61,571 nucleotides of DNA. It comes from Alicyclobacillus shizuokensis NBRC 103103. GTDB taxonomy: Bacteria; Bacillota; Bacilli; Alicyclobacillales; Alicyclobacillaceae. The notes beneath the pieces were generated by a model. The model made no database searches, was not told the DNA's origin, and worked only from the letters and a program-made list of their open reading frames with translations. The translations under genes were made by a program, and so were the position numbers. Within the stretch, counting starts at the first letter, position 1; the number at the start of each line of letters is the position of its first letter. The stretch is taken from positions 1-61,571 of the forward strand of contig NZ_BCQV01000028.1 in NCBI RefSeq assembly GCF_001552255.1. The letters run 5' to 3'. Shown one piece after another: positions 40,639-48,030 of the stretch.

Positions 40639-43440
40639 CTAGGCGCGCACCCGGTGCCCGCAGGCCGTACAGACCCACACCTTGCGGTTTCCCGCCATGC
40701 GCAGCTGCATGGGTTCCCCGTCCAATGGACAGTGGGTATGTGGGTCGATCTCCCCCACCTTGACGTGGCGTGGTGGTGCACCCTGCGTGGAGCGGCGCAA
40801 GGATTGGCGGGTCAATTGCTCTCGTTCCTGCCACGGGATCTCCACACGCGCTGGTTGAAGCTTTTCGGAGTAATCTTGTTCACGGCGCAGAGTAAGACGT
40901 GGCCGGGTGAATTCACGGGTCTGCGTTCTCTGTTGAGACGATGTCTTTGCGCGCCCTGGTTCCTGTCGGAAGACGGACTTTGAGCTCAAGCTGTCCGTGC
41001 GGATTCGGAGCTGGGGGCGAACATATGCGTTGGGCTTTTCTGCCGCCGGTGTGTTTGTCCGCTCCGCGTCGTCGGGATGGGTGTTCGTCCTCGTGTCATC
41101 GGGGTGGTGCCCAAGCGAGTCTTTTTGGACTTTCTCCCCGCCCGGCAATCCAGGTGGGTCCACGTCTATCGTCCTAGCGTGATCCACCCGCGTCTTCCGT
41201 GGTGCATATACGTCCCTGCCCAATGACACCCCCCACCGATACACGTATAAGGTCTGGTTCCCCAAGGTCAGCAACGGCCACTTGACCCGCGCAACCGTGT
41301 CAGCCTTGGGATATACGGACACGGGCCTGGGGTGTCGCGGACGAACAGGTTTTTTCACGGTTCCGCCAGCGACTTGTTTCATTAGGGAGCGATTTTCTCT
41401 GGGCTCGGTGATGCGCATGCGCACCGGGTTTTGGCCTTTCCGCTCCTTGACACCGATGTAGATCACTTCATTTTCCGTGAGACCGTAGCGAATAAACTGG
41501 GGCGAAAAACGGTCTACCCACTCTTCCTGTTCCGTTTTGGTGACTAAAGGCTCGCCCCGGTCCCGGCCCAGTCCGCCCATGCGGATCTGCCGAGTAGAGG
41601 TGTTTATCTTAATCCGTTTGATCCGCCCACATAGCTTGGAGACGGCCTGGGCATCATCCGCGCCCAGGTTCGAGAGATACACCCAGTGGCGCGTTGACCC
41701 CTCCATTGTCTCTAGGTAACCTTTCCCGACTTGCTCCATTTGTGCCCTCGACTGCATAGCCATGACCATCGAGTGGCAGTGTTTGCGGCCTTGAGTACGA
41801 ATCTCATTGATGGACCGGGTGGCATACGATGGATACTCGTCCACGTAGGTGTACACTGGCGGTTTGTCGTTATCCTTGCCAGGCCGGTTCAACACCGCCT
41901 GTTGTAAGAACACCAGCACCATGCGCCCCACCAGCTTGCCGGTTTCCGTTTGTCCGGTGATGACAGAAAGCAGCTCACCTTTACGGCCATGCGGGGCACC
42001 TTGTTTCCAGGCCTTCAGGTCTTCGGCTTTCGGCCTGGCCCACTCTGGCGGGTCGATCCAGGTCTCGAAGTCAAAATTCGGCCGTCCCGCCGAGGCCGCC
42101 ACTTCCGTACCCAACAGTTCCTGCACGTACTGACTGGAGATGAGCACACGAACCTTTCCGCGGAGGCCCCGGATGATGTTCTTGTACGCTTCCGCGTTCT
42201 TGCCGGTGAGACTTCCGCCAAACTCGTTGATGATGCTGGCGGCTGCACGGCGTAACATCACTCGCTGGGGTTCGGTAAGCTTGGGCCAAACCACGGTTCG
42301 GATCCATTCGGCCCGTGGTTCCGGCAGAGGCTGATCCAGCGCGCCCTGGGCCTCGTGATCCGCAACCATTTGAACCCTCGTCGCCTCCGTGAACAACTCG
42401 TCCATCTGTACGAGATACCGGTCATACCACCCGATCATGTCGATCTCTACCGGGTTACCCTCGTCGTCAAAGCCGTGCAGGAACTTGTACAGCTGCAGCG
42501 AATCCGTCGTCGCTTGAGCAGCCATAATGTCGAAGAACGCCTCTCCCTTGGCACGATCGCCGGTCTGTTCGTTCAGCACCACGTTGACGTTGTTGATGAT
42601 CGCGTCAATGTCGTTGCCAGCCAAAGGATTGAACCGGATGTTCGTGGTTTTTCCCTCTCCCACCTGACCATCAATGATGTGGATCCGCCGCACCGTAAGG
42701 CCGAGCTTCTCTGCGTAGCTCTCGATGCTTGGTTCTGGCTGGGGCGAGATCCAGACCACATTAGCCATGACCCCGCGGGCCAGGGCCTCGAGGTCTTGAT
42801 AGATCATCGGCTTCATCGTCATGAAGGTCTTGCCGGAACCAATCGGGCCGATAATGCCCATGTTGAGAAACCGGTCCTTCGCGCCAATGACCACTCTTTT
42901 ACCCGCACCCTTCCCGGCGTCCGGCAATCCAGGCTCCGCCTCGCCGATGACCGTCCCGATGGTCACATCCGGAAAGGTATAGGTGTCTTCCCGACCGCCG
43001 CCTTTCGTAATGGGCTGCGTGAGCGAGACCCACAGACGGTTTAAGGCGTATCCGAACGAATAACCCGAGGCACGTACCATGCCCCAAACAAGCAGTACAA
43101 TAAGAGCCACGACCAACAACACTGCGACCAGCCCATAGTTAGGGCCATGCACCGGCAGAACCGGTAGAGCCGATTCGTGATGGTGCGAATCCATCATCGG
43201 CATAACCACCCACGTTTGGTGAGGGTGTTTTGCCATAACGTCATTGACGCCTTGGTACAAGGCATACATCCCGTACCCAGCCGCACCCAATAGTCCCGCC
43301 AGAAACAGCCACCTACCGGCGCGCCAGGCGGAACTAGCAAACAGCAGAATCAACAGGGCGGGCACCAACAGAAGCAGCGGGTGTGACACAAAAGGTTGCA
43401 ACGAAAACGACAGGTGCGGAAAAGGCAAAGGACTTGACAT
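40639..43440 (-). CDS. VirD4/TraG-like coupling ATPase
   Basis: A 933-residue membrane ATPase. Four hydrophobic segments lie in the first 145 residues. Walker A IIGPIGSGKTFMTMKP is near residue 203, Walker B PVYTYVDEYPSYAT near 505, and IRTQGRKHCHSMVMAMQSRA follows, the hexameric FtsK/VirD4 pattern of type IV coupling proteins. The C-terminal 200 residues are basic and disordered, ending in a zinc pair (THCPLDG, WVCTACG) that could bind DNA or a relaxosome. Coupling proteins bring DNA or effectors to a secretion channel. Here the neighbours are Tad genes, not VirB genes. It is the second gene of the operon. Confidence 0.85.
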   Translation of the reverse strand: MSSPLPFPHLSFSLQPFVSHPLLLLVPALLILLFASSAWRAGRWLFLAGLLGAAGYGMYALYQGVNDVMAKHPHQTWVVMPMMDSHHHESALPVLPVHGPNYGLVAVLLVVALIVLLVWGMVRASGYSFGYALNRLWVSLTQPITKGGGREDTYTFPDVTIGTVIGEAEPGLPDAGKGAGKRVVIGAKDRFLNMGIIGPIGSGKTFMTMKPMIYQDLEALARGVMANVVWISPQPEPSIESYAEKLGLTVRRIHIIDGQVGEGKTTNIRFNPLAGNDIDAIINNVNVVLNEQTGDRAKGEAFFDIMAAQATTDSLQLYKFLHGFDDEGNPVEIDMIGWYDRYLVQMDELFTEATRVQMVADHEAQGALDQPLPEPRAEWIRTVVWPKLTEPQRVMLRRAAASIINEFGGSLTGKNAEAYKNIIRGLRGKVRVLISSQYVQELLGTEVAASAGRPNFDFETWIDPPEWARPKAEDLKAWKQGAPHGRKGELLSVITGQTETGKLVGRMVLVFLQQAVLNRPGKDNDKPPVYTYVDEYPSYATRSINEIRTQGRKHCHSMVMAMQSRAQMEQVGKGYLETMEGSTRHWVYLSNLGADDAQAVSKLCGRIKRIKINTSTRQIRMGGLGRDRGEPLVTKTEQEEWVDRFSPQFIRYGLTENEVIYIGVKERKGQNPVRMRITEPRENRSLMKQVAGGTVKKPVRPRHPRPVSVYPKADTVARVKWPLLTLGNQTLYVYRWGVSLGRDVYAPRKTRVDHARTIDVDPPGLPGGEKVQKDSLGHHPDDTRTNTHPDDAERTNTPAAEKPNAYVRPQLRIRTDSLSSKSVFRQEPGRAKTSSQQRTQTREFTRPRLTLRREQDYSEKLQPARVEIPWQEREQLTRQSLRRSTQGAPPRHVKVGEIDPHTHCPLDGEPMQLRMAGNRKVWVCTACGHRVRA

Positions 43441-43450
43441 GTCCGCACCC

Positions 43451-43903
43451 TCAGTCCCCGATAAGCTCCCGACCCAACAAATCCAGCAGATGATATTGCC
43501 CCACTGGTTCTACCGCCGTGGCAAAGTAAAGCATGTTGGTACGCTCGTCATGTTGAACAAAGTAACGCCCCACCAGTTCCTCCCCGCGCCGAGTGATCTG
43601 CATGGTCCAGCGATCCCCCGGCAGGGTAGCCATCTTCCCCACCGGAACAAAGTGCAGTTCTCGCTCTCCAAACCGAATGTGTAGCTCTCCATCCGCCCGT
43701 TTGGTCTCCCAGACCTTGGCTACGCTTTCCGCCGGATACGACGCCAGTTTTTCCTCAACTGTATGGGTGATAAGTTCGATGATGTTGAAAAGCTCCTCGC
43801 ACAATCCGGAAAATCTCTTTTCCATCAGAGCGTCCCAGGCGTCCGCTTCCACCTGTTGCTGGACTCGCTTGGCTACCGACTCGACCAATTCTTGAATATC
43901 CAT
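43451..43903 (-). CDS. Unknown protein at the head of the Tad/coupling operon
   Basis: A 150-residue protein with a helical, acidic N-terminal half (MDIQELVESVAKRVQQQVEA) and a beta-rich C-terminal half. I do not recognise it. It is ten bases before the coupling ATPase and directly after a TTGCAT box, so it may be an adaptor or chaperone for the coupling protein. Its ribosome-binding site GGAGGTGG can pair with CCACCTC upstream. Confidence 0.55.
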   Translation of the reverse strand: MDIQELVESVAKRVQQQVEADAWDALMEKRFSGLCEELFNIIELITHTVEEKLASYPAESVAKVWETKRADGELHIRFGERELHFVPVGKMATLPGDRWTMQITRRGEELVGRYFVQHDERTNMLYFATAVEPVGQYHLLDLLGRELIGD

Positions 43904-43907
43904 CACG

Positions 43908-43940
43908 CCCCACCTCCGACGTCCATTTTGAGGTGGACTT
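43908..43940 (-). promoter_or_regulatory. Ribosome-binding-site switch of the Tad/coupling operon
   Basis: On the minus strand GTCCACCTC (about 43932-43940) can pair with TGGAC (43921-43925) or with GAGGTGG (43911-43917), the ribosome-binding site. The two pairings exclude each other. Confidence 0.55.
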
Positions 43941-43948
43941 CAGCTCGG

Positions 43949-43968
43949 AAAATGCAATTTTGATGCAA
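43949..43968 (-). promoter_or_regulatory. TTGCAT-N5-TTGCAT box 5, divergent region
   Basis: TTGCATCAAAATTGCATTTT on the minus strand, in the 115-base gap between the divergent 43903 gene and the ribbon-helix-helix gene at 44018. It could control both. Confidence 0.7.
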
Positions 43969-44017
43969 GTTGACGTATCATACAGGTAAATAACCGTTTG
44001 AAAGAAGTGAGTATCCA

Positions 44018-44398
44018 TTGCCACGTCCACCTAAACGCGACGAGGAAAAACGGACACATCGACTTACGGTGTACCTCACCGAGGAAGAGCGGGAGATGCT
44101 AGGTCTATTGGCCGAACGGGAGAACCGGCCCATGACACAGGTTCTGGTCTTGGCGATGAAGGAGTATCTCTCGAATCGACTCAATCCACCCGAACCACTC
44201 AAGAAAGCGATGTGGGAGCGAATCATGCGGGAGGAACGGGTATGGCTCAAGGGATTTGTCTGTAGAAACGGCCACCCCTTCTGGATTGAAGCAGCAGAGC
44301 CGATGCAACCTGACATCTGCCCGGTCTGCCGAAGTGAGCGACAACTTGCTCGAACGTGGGAAGGAATCATTCAGCGCGGACACGAAATATACAGGTAA
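44018..44398 (+). CDS. Ribbon-helix-helix regulator with zinc ribbon
   Basis: A 126-residue protein. Residues 12-52 (HRLTVYLTEEEREMLGLLAE and the following helix PMTQVLVLAMKEYL) form a typical ribbon-helix-helix DNA-binding motif (CopG/MetJ/Arc type). The C-terminal part has C-x7-H and CPVCRSER, a possible zinc ribbon. It is transcribed away from the Tad/coupling operon across a TTGCAT box. Such proteins bind direct or inverted short repeats, so it is my candidate for the regulator of the TTGCAT set. TTG start after GAAGTGAG. Confidence 0.75.
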   Translation: MPRPPKRDEEKRTHRLTVYLTEEEREMLGLLAERENRPMTQVLVLAMKEYLSNRLNPPEPLKKAMWERIMREERVWLKGFVCRNGHPFWIEAAEPMQPDICPVCRSERQLARTWEGIIQRGHEIYR

Positions 44399-44521
44399 AA
44401 AACGTTGGTTGTAAATCACCGATATACAATTTCTATTAAAAAGTCTCTTTTTGTAATTTTTGTTGCTTTTATGGGCATCCTGCTATTGTAGCCTCGTAGA
44501 GGCGAGATAGGAGGTGCTCAT

Positions 44522-44735
44522 ATGGATTGGCGGACAGTTTTCCAGGACTTCGAGAACCTCGACCACGAACAAAAACTGGAGCTCTTTCGGGCCATTCGAA
44601 GCGCTCTGTTTCCGGACACCCCGCAACCACTCGCAGCCTTAGTGGGCGAACTCCGGGAAGCTCGCTTTGCCGAAGCCATCACGTGTCCACATTGCCAAAG
44701 CCAATCTGTGAAACGCAACGGAAAGTATCCTGGTA
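44522..44735 (+). pseudogene. N-terminal remnant of an IS1595-type transposase
   Basis: The first 70 codons (MDWRTVFQDFENLDHEQKLE and then ITCPHCQSQSVKRNGKY) match the N-terminal zinc region of IS1595-family transposases. The pattern is lost after about 44735, although the frame stays open for longer. No DDE domain remains. It keeps a strong ribosome-binding site. Confidence 0.65.
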
Positions 44736-44852
44736 CAATATGGATGAATAAGGCGGAAGACTTGGTGTTCTTGAAGGGCCGCCCGCACGACATAAATAGC
44801 GCTGGCGCTATGATTCTACTTTTCATAAGCAACAATCTTTGCGAAAAGAGCC

Positions 44853-44890
44853 AAAAAAAAAAAAAAAGACATCGTCTCTATGACGACGTC
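44853..44890 (-). terminator. Intrinsic terminator with 15 T residues
   Basis: GACGTCGTC (44882-44890) and GACGATGTC (44868-44876) form a 9-bp stem followed on the minus strand by 15 T residues. It ends transcription of the YdjM-like gene 80 bases downstream of its stop. Confidence 0.9.
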
Positions 44891-44969
44891 CTTGGGGGAA
44901 AAGGGTTTCTACATAATTACATCACAACAAAATTCGACATGCAACTTTTAACCTGCGGATTTCTCGAAC

Positions 44970-45740
44970 TTAAACCACAACGGAGACAATGCACAAACAA
45001 GCTGCAACCACTCCAATCAAAGAATCCATCAATCCACCGGTACGTATCAAACGTATCCCTTGACGTTCATTCCACGGCCACAAAAGTGGTACGCCGCCGG
45101 CTACGCTGTCCGCCACCAAGTGCAGGACGTATCCCACTGTCAGCCCCCACGCCGCGACGGATAGTGGGACGCCATGCATCTGGCCGAGAGCATCCAGCAC
45201 AGTGAATGCTCCAGAAACCAACAAGGCCGCGCCTAGTAAGCTGTGCGTGAACGTCCGGTGTTCGGTGAACATCGCGCCCACGATCCAAACCGCAAGGAGA
45301 ATCGACCCGAGCATCGGGATCGTACCATGCACCGCGAGAAACAGCAGTCCTGCGCCGGTAATGCCAAGACCAATCCTGCGTGCAACATTACTGTTGGCGC
45401 CCAGGGCGAAGCTCACCACTATGGCTAGTGCCCACAATACCCAGTGTGTCTGCCAATGCATGAGGAAAAGGAGCGCGGCCATGAGTACGAACGCCACGAC
45501 CTGCCCCACCCGCTCCACTTTGCGCGCGGCGAGCGAATTTCGCTGGTCGAGGTCGGGGAGCAAACTCCCGACAACGGCTGCGACGACGAGCAATGCTTGG
45601 ACAACAAGCGCACCGGAGGCCGCTTGCCATTCACGGCCCTGTGCGAAATTGCGTAAGGCGTCCCAAGGCGCATGCACAATGAAGGGTGCGACTGCAACGG
45701 AAGCAACGGCCCCGATGGCCATGTGTGTTCGTCCAAGCAT
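44970..45740 (-). CDS. YdjM-like membrane protein (DUF457 metal-dependent hydrolase)
   Basis: A 256-residue protein with about seven hydrophobic segments and the family's histidines and aspartates: MLGRTHMAIG, LLPDLDQRNS, EHRTFTHSLLG and YVLHLVADSVAGGV. These resemble the YdjM/LexA-regulated inner-membrane hydrolases, a family of phospholipase-C-like membrane metalloproteins. Its role is unknown. A TTGCAT box with one change and an SD-covering hairpin (GCCCCT/AGGGGC) precede the ATG at 45740. Confidence 0.8.
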   Translation of the reverse strand: MLGRTHMAIGAVASVAVAPFIVHAPWDALRNFAQGREWQAASGALVVQALLVVAAVVGSLLPDLDQRNSLAARKVERVGQVVAFVLMAALLFLMHWQTHWVLWALAIVVSFALGANSNVARRIGLGITGAGLLFLAVHGTIPMLGSILLAVWIVGAMFTEHRTFTHSLLGAALLVSGAFTVLDALGQMHGVPLSVAAWGLTVGYVLHLVADSVAGGVPLLWPWNERQGIRLIRTGGLMDSLIGVVAACLCIVSVVV

Positions 45741-45794
45741 ATTGCAAACAGCCCCTTTCAACAAATACGATAACAGGCTGACGAGGGGCAGATA

Positions 45795-45811
45795 GCGCAA
45801 ATTCGATGCAA
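45795..45811 (-). promoter_or_regulatory. TTGCAT box 6, second half degenerate
   Basis: TTGCATCGAATTTGCGC on the minus strand, 55 bases before the YdjM-like gene. The second half-site has GCGC in place of GCAT. Confidence 0.55.
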
Positions 45812-45832
45812 CTTTCTAGAACCAAGTCTGCA

Positions 45833-45860
45833 TTGACGTATATTCTTGCTGTGTTACACT
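45833..45860 (+). promoter_or_regulatory. Promoter of the antisense RNA
   Basis: TTGACG and TACACT are spaced by 16 bases on the plus strand. The transcript would start near 45867. Confidence 0.6.
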
Positions 45861-45866
45861 AAACAT

Positions 45867-46004
45867 GAAAAGAGAGCCGAAGGCGGCATCCTTCGACTCC
45901 CGGGCACCGGCGCCTTGAGCGTTGTCCCTGCCCAACAGATTTGAACGTTAGGCAAGTGACCGCCCCAATGGCGCTAACCGATGGGGGCGGTCACTTGCGT
46001 TTTA
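45867..46004 (+). ncRNA. Antisense RNA antitoxin of the holin-like toxin
   Basis: A transcript of about 138 nt that ends in a 15-bp stem (45952-45966 with 45984-45998) and GTTTTA. The terminator region overlaps the end of the toxin gene on the opposite strand, the same convergent layout as TxpA/RatA-type type I systems. No ORF of note lies within it. Confidence 0.6.
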
Positions 46005-46095
46005 TGGCAAGAACCACGGCCACGACGAGCGACAAAAGCGCTACGATGAACGATCCGAATTGGATCATCAACGACAGCGCAGCAGCTACACTCAT
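45991..46095 (-). CDS. Type I holin-like toxin, 34 residues
   Basis: A short hydrophobic peptide: N-terminal MSVAAALSLMIQFGSF, a single membrane helix and a basic end (IKRK). It belongs to the putative holin-like toxins of Bacillota plasmids and chromosomes, which depolarise the membrane. The ribosome-binding site (AAGGGGGTGGGG) is partly covered by the hairpin CCCTGCCCGG...CCGGGAAGGG (about 46110-46135), as is common in type I toxins. The 3' end is complementary to the antisense RNA on the plus strand. Confidence 0.7.
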   Translation of the reverse strand: MSVAAALSLMIQFGSFIVALLSLVVAVVLAIKRK

Positions 46096-46322
46096 GGCCC
46101 CACCCCCTTCCCGGTATGCCGGGCAGGGAGTGACCCCCAAGGAAAGGTGCTTGGATACAGTCTATCAGATTTCGTGTATCTGAGAGAGGAGATTCAAGAA
46201 AAAACAGAGGAGTCCGCGCCGCCGGCCCCTCCTTCGCCGAACGGCAATGGCAGCCACGCATGCTGCCCTACCCGACTTGCAGTATACACATTTATCACCG
46301 CAAAAATTGGCGGTTGTGCTAC

Positions 46323-48026
46323 CTATTTTGCGTCCACTAGCTGCATCTGCAACGTTTTTTGCCCATTCCATTCGTTGTCTCCCACTTTAACGAGCAGATG
46401 ACGGTGACTCGCTGTCCTCCACTCGTCTACCTCATTTCCATGCCCAAACGCCAGGACTGGATACGTTTGGCCGACAGAGTCCCGAACCCATACTTTGAGG
46501 TGCTTGCGTTCGGCTCCGATTGCCTGTGCGGTGACGATTTGAGCATCGCGCACAAAGAACACCGGCTCTGGATTGCCTTGCCCAAACGGCTCCAATAACC
46601 GTAGGTCGTCGACCAACTTGTACGAAAGCTCATCTATGGCCAATGGCGCGTCACAGAGGATGTGTGGATCCAACTCTACATCCTCGAACCAGTTTCTTTC
46701 TATTGCGTACCAGAACGATTGCTGAAGCCGATTCAGGTCTTTGGTGTGTAAACTGAATCCGGCCGCAGCTTCATGCCCGCCGAAGTGCGTGAAAACATGG
46801 ATGTGTTCTTGTACGTCTGCCAAAGTGCGATATAGGTCAAAGTTCGGAATGGCCCGCCCAGACCCCTTCGCGTTTTCACCATCGACACTAATGCAGAGCG
46901 TGGACTTGTGGAAACGCTCGGTGAGTCGGCCGGCCACAATGCCAATCACACCCTCGTGCCAGTGTCCCGCTACAACTAGCCCCGGCTTGTCCAACCAGTT
47001 CGGATGCGCTTCGATTTGCTCAAGTGCCTCTCTCTCCACTTGGTCTTGTAGTTGTTGCCGTCGCTGGTTGTATGCATTAAGTTCTTTGGCAATCGCCCGT
47101 GCCTCACGCTCATCCTCTGCGAGGAACAGCTCTACCGCTCGCTTGGCATGGGCAAGTCGGCCGACTGCGTTGATACGCGGTGCGAGCCGGAATGCCACGT
47201 CCGTAGAGGATGTGTCACCATTGACACCCGCTACGTCCATCAGCGCTGTGATACCGGCTGACAAGCGCAGGTTCATGCGAGCTATACCTTCACGTGCCAG
47301 AACGCGGTTCTCTCCGATAAGTGGCACCTGATCCGCAATCGTTGCTAGGCCAACCAGTTCCAGCAATTCTTCCGGAAATCGTCCTAGAAGTGCTTGGGCA
47401 ACTTTAAACGCTACGCCCGCTCCACACAGGTCATGAAACGAGTACATCGACCTCGGATACGCCGGATGCACAACAGCGTAGGCATCTGGAATATCACCAA
47501 TCTGGTGGTGATCGGTGATGATAAGATCCACGCCCAGCTCGTTCGCCGTGGCAGCTGCTTCAAATCCCGTGATACCAGTGTCAACCGTGATGACGAGCGT
47601 GATACCATGTTCTGCGGCAGAGCGCACAACATGCGCGTGCAACCCGTATCCGTCCTTGAAACGCGATGGAACAAACCAGGCCGGATCTGCGCCAAGAGAC
47701 CGAAGTGCCCGTACCAGAATGGCCACACTCGCCGTTCCGTCGACGTCATAATCCCCGTACACTAGGATCTTCTCATGGCGCAGCACAGCTTCTTTGATGC
47801 GCGCAATTGCCCGTTCCATGTGGTGCATGAGGAACGGATCGAGCAGTTGCGCTCGGTCTGGACGCAAGAAGCGTGCTGCCGAATCGATTCGCGAGCAATT
47901 TCTCGCAGAAAGAATGCGGGCCACCACTGGATGGATACCAAAGTGGTCTGCCAGTATCGCTGCCGCGTCTAGGTCAGCCTTTTGGCCGATCCATTTGCGT
48001 TTCAACTGAACTCGCGTTAAATTCAT
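46323..48026 (-). CDS. recJ: RecJ single-stranded DNA exonuclease
   Basis: A 567-residue RecJ. The DHH-phosphoesterase motifs are present: ILVYGDYDVDGTASV, LVITVDTGI, LIITDHHQIGD and DLCGAGVAFKVAQ; the DHHA1 part has KGSGRAIPNFDLYRTL and HFGGHEAAAGFSL. RecJ degrades 5' ssDNA ends in recombination and repair. At 567 residues it is a minimal form without the long C-terminal extension of Bacillus RecJ. Insertion of a TnpB element five bases before its ATG has removed the original ribosome-binding site, so expression is uncertain. Confidence 0.9.
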   Translation of the reverse strand: MNLTRVQLKRKWIGQKADLDAAAILADHFGIHPVVARILSARNCSRIDSAARFLRPDRAQLLDPFLMHHMERAIARIKEAVLRHEKILVYGDYDVDGTASVAILVRALRSLGADPAWFVPSRFKDGYGLHAHVVRSAAEHGITLVITVDTGITGFEAAATANELGVDLIITDHHQIGDIPDAYAVVHPAYPRSMYSFHDLCGAGVAFKVAQALLGRFPEELLELVGLATIADQVPLIGENRVLAREGIARMNLRLSAGITALMDVAGVNGDTSSTDVAFRLAPRINAVGRLAHAKRAVELFLAEDEREARAIAKELNAYNQRRQQLQDQVEREALEQIEAHPNWLDKPGLVVAGHWHEGVIGIVAGRLTERFHKSTLCISVDGENAKGSGRAIPNFDLYRTLADVQEHIHVFTHFGGHEAAAGFSLHTKDLNRLQQSFWYAIERNWFEDVELDPHILCDAPLAIDELSYKLVDDLRLLEPFGQGNPEPVFFVRDAQIVTAQAIGAERKHLKVWVRDSVGQTYPVLAFGHGNEVDEWRTASHRHLLVKVGDNEWNGQKTLQMQLVDAK

Positions 48027-48030
48027 AGAA

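Noticed and set aside
40639-43440. FtsK-type chromosome translocase
   Set aside because: No gamma domain or FtsK-like C-terminus is visible. The four N-terminal helices and operon context fit a coupling protein better.
44736-45205. Extension of the IS1595-like frame
   Set aside because: The transposase pattern ends near 44735. The rest crosses a 15-A tract, a minus-strand terminator and the YdjM-like gene.
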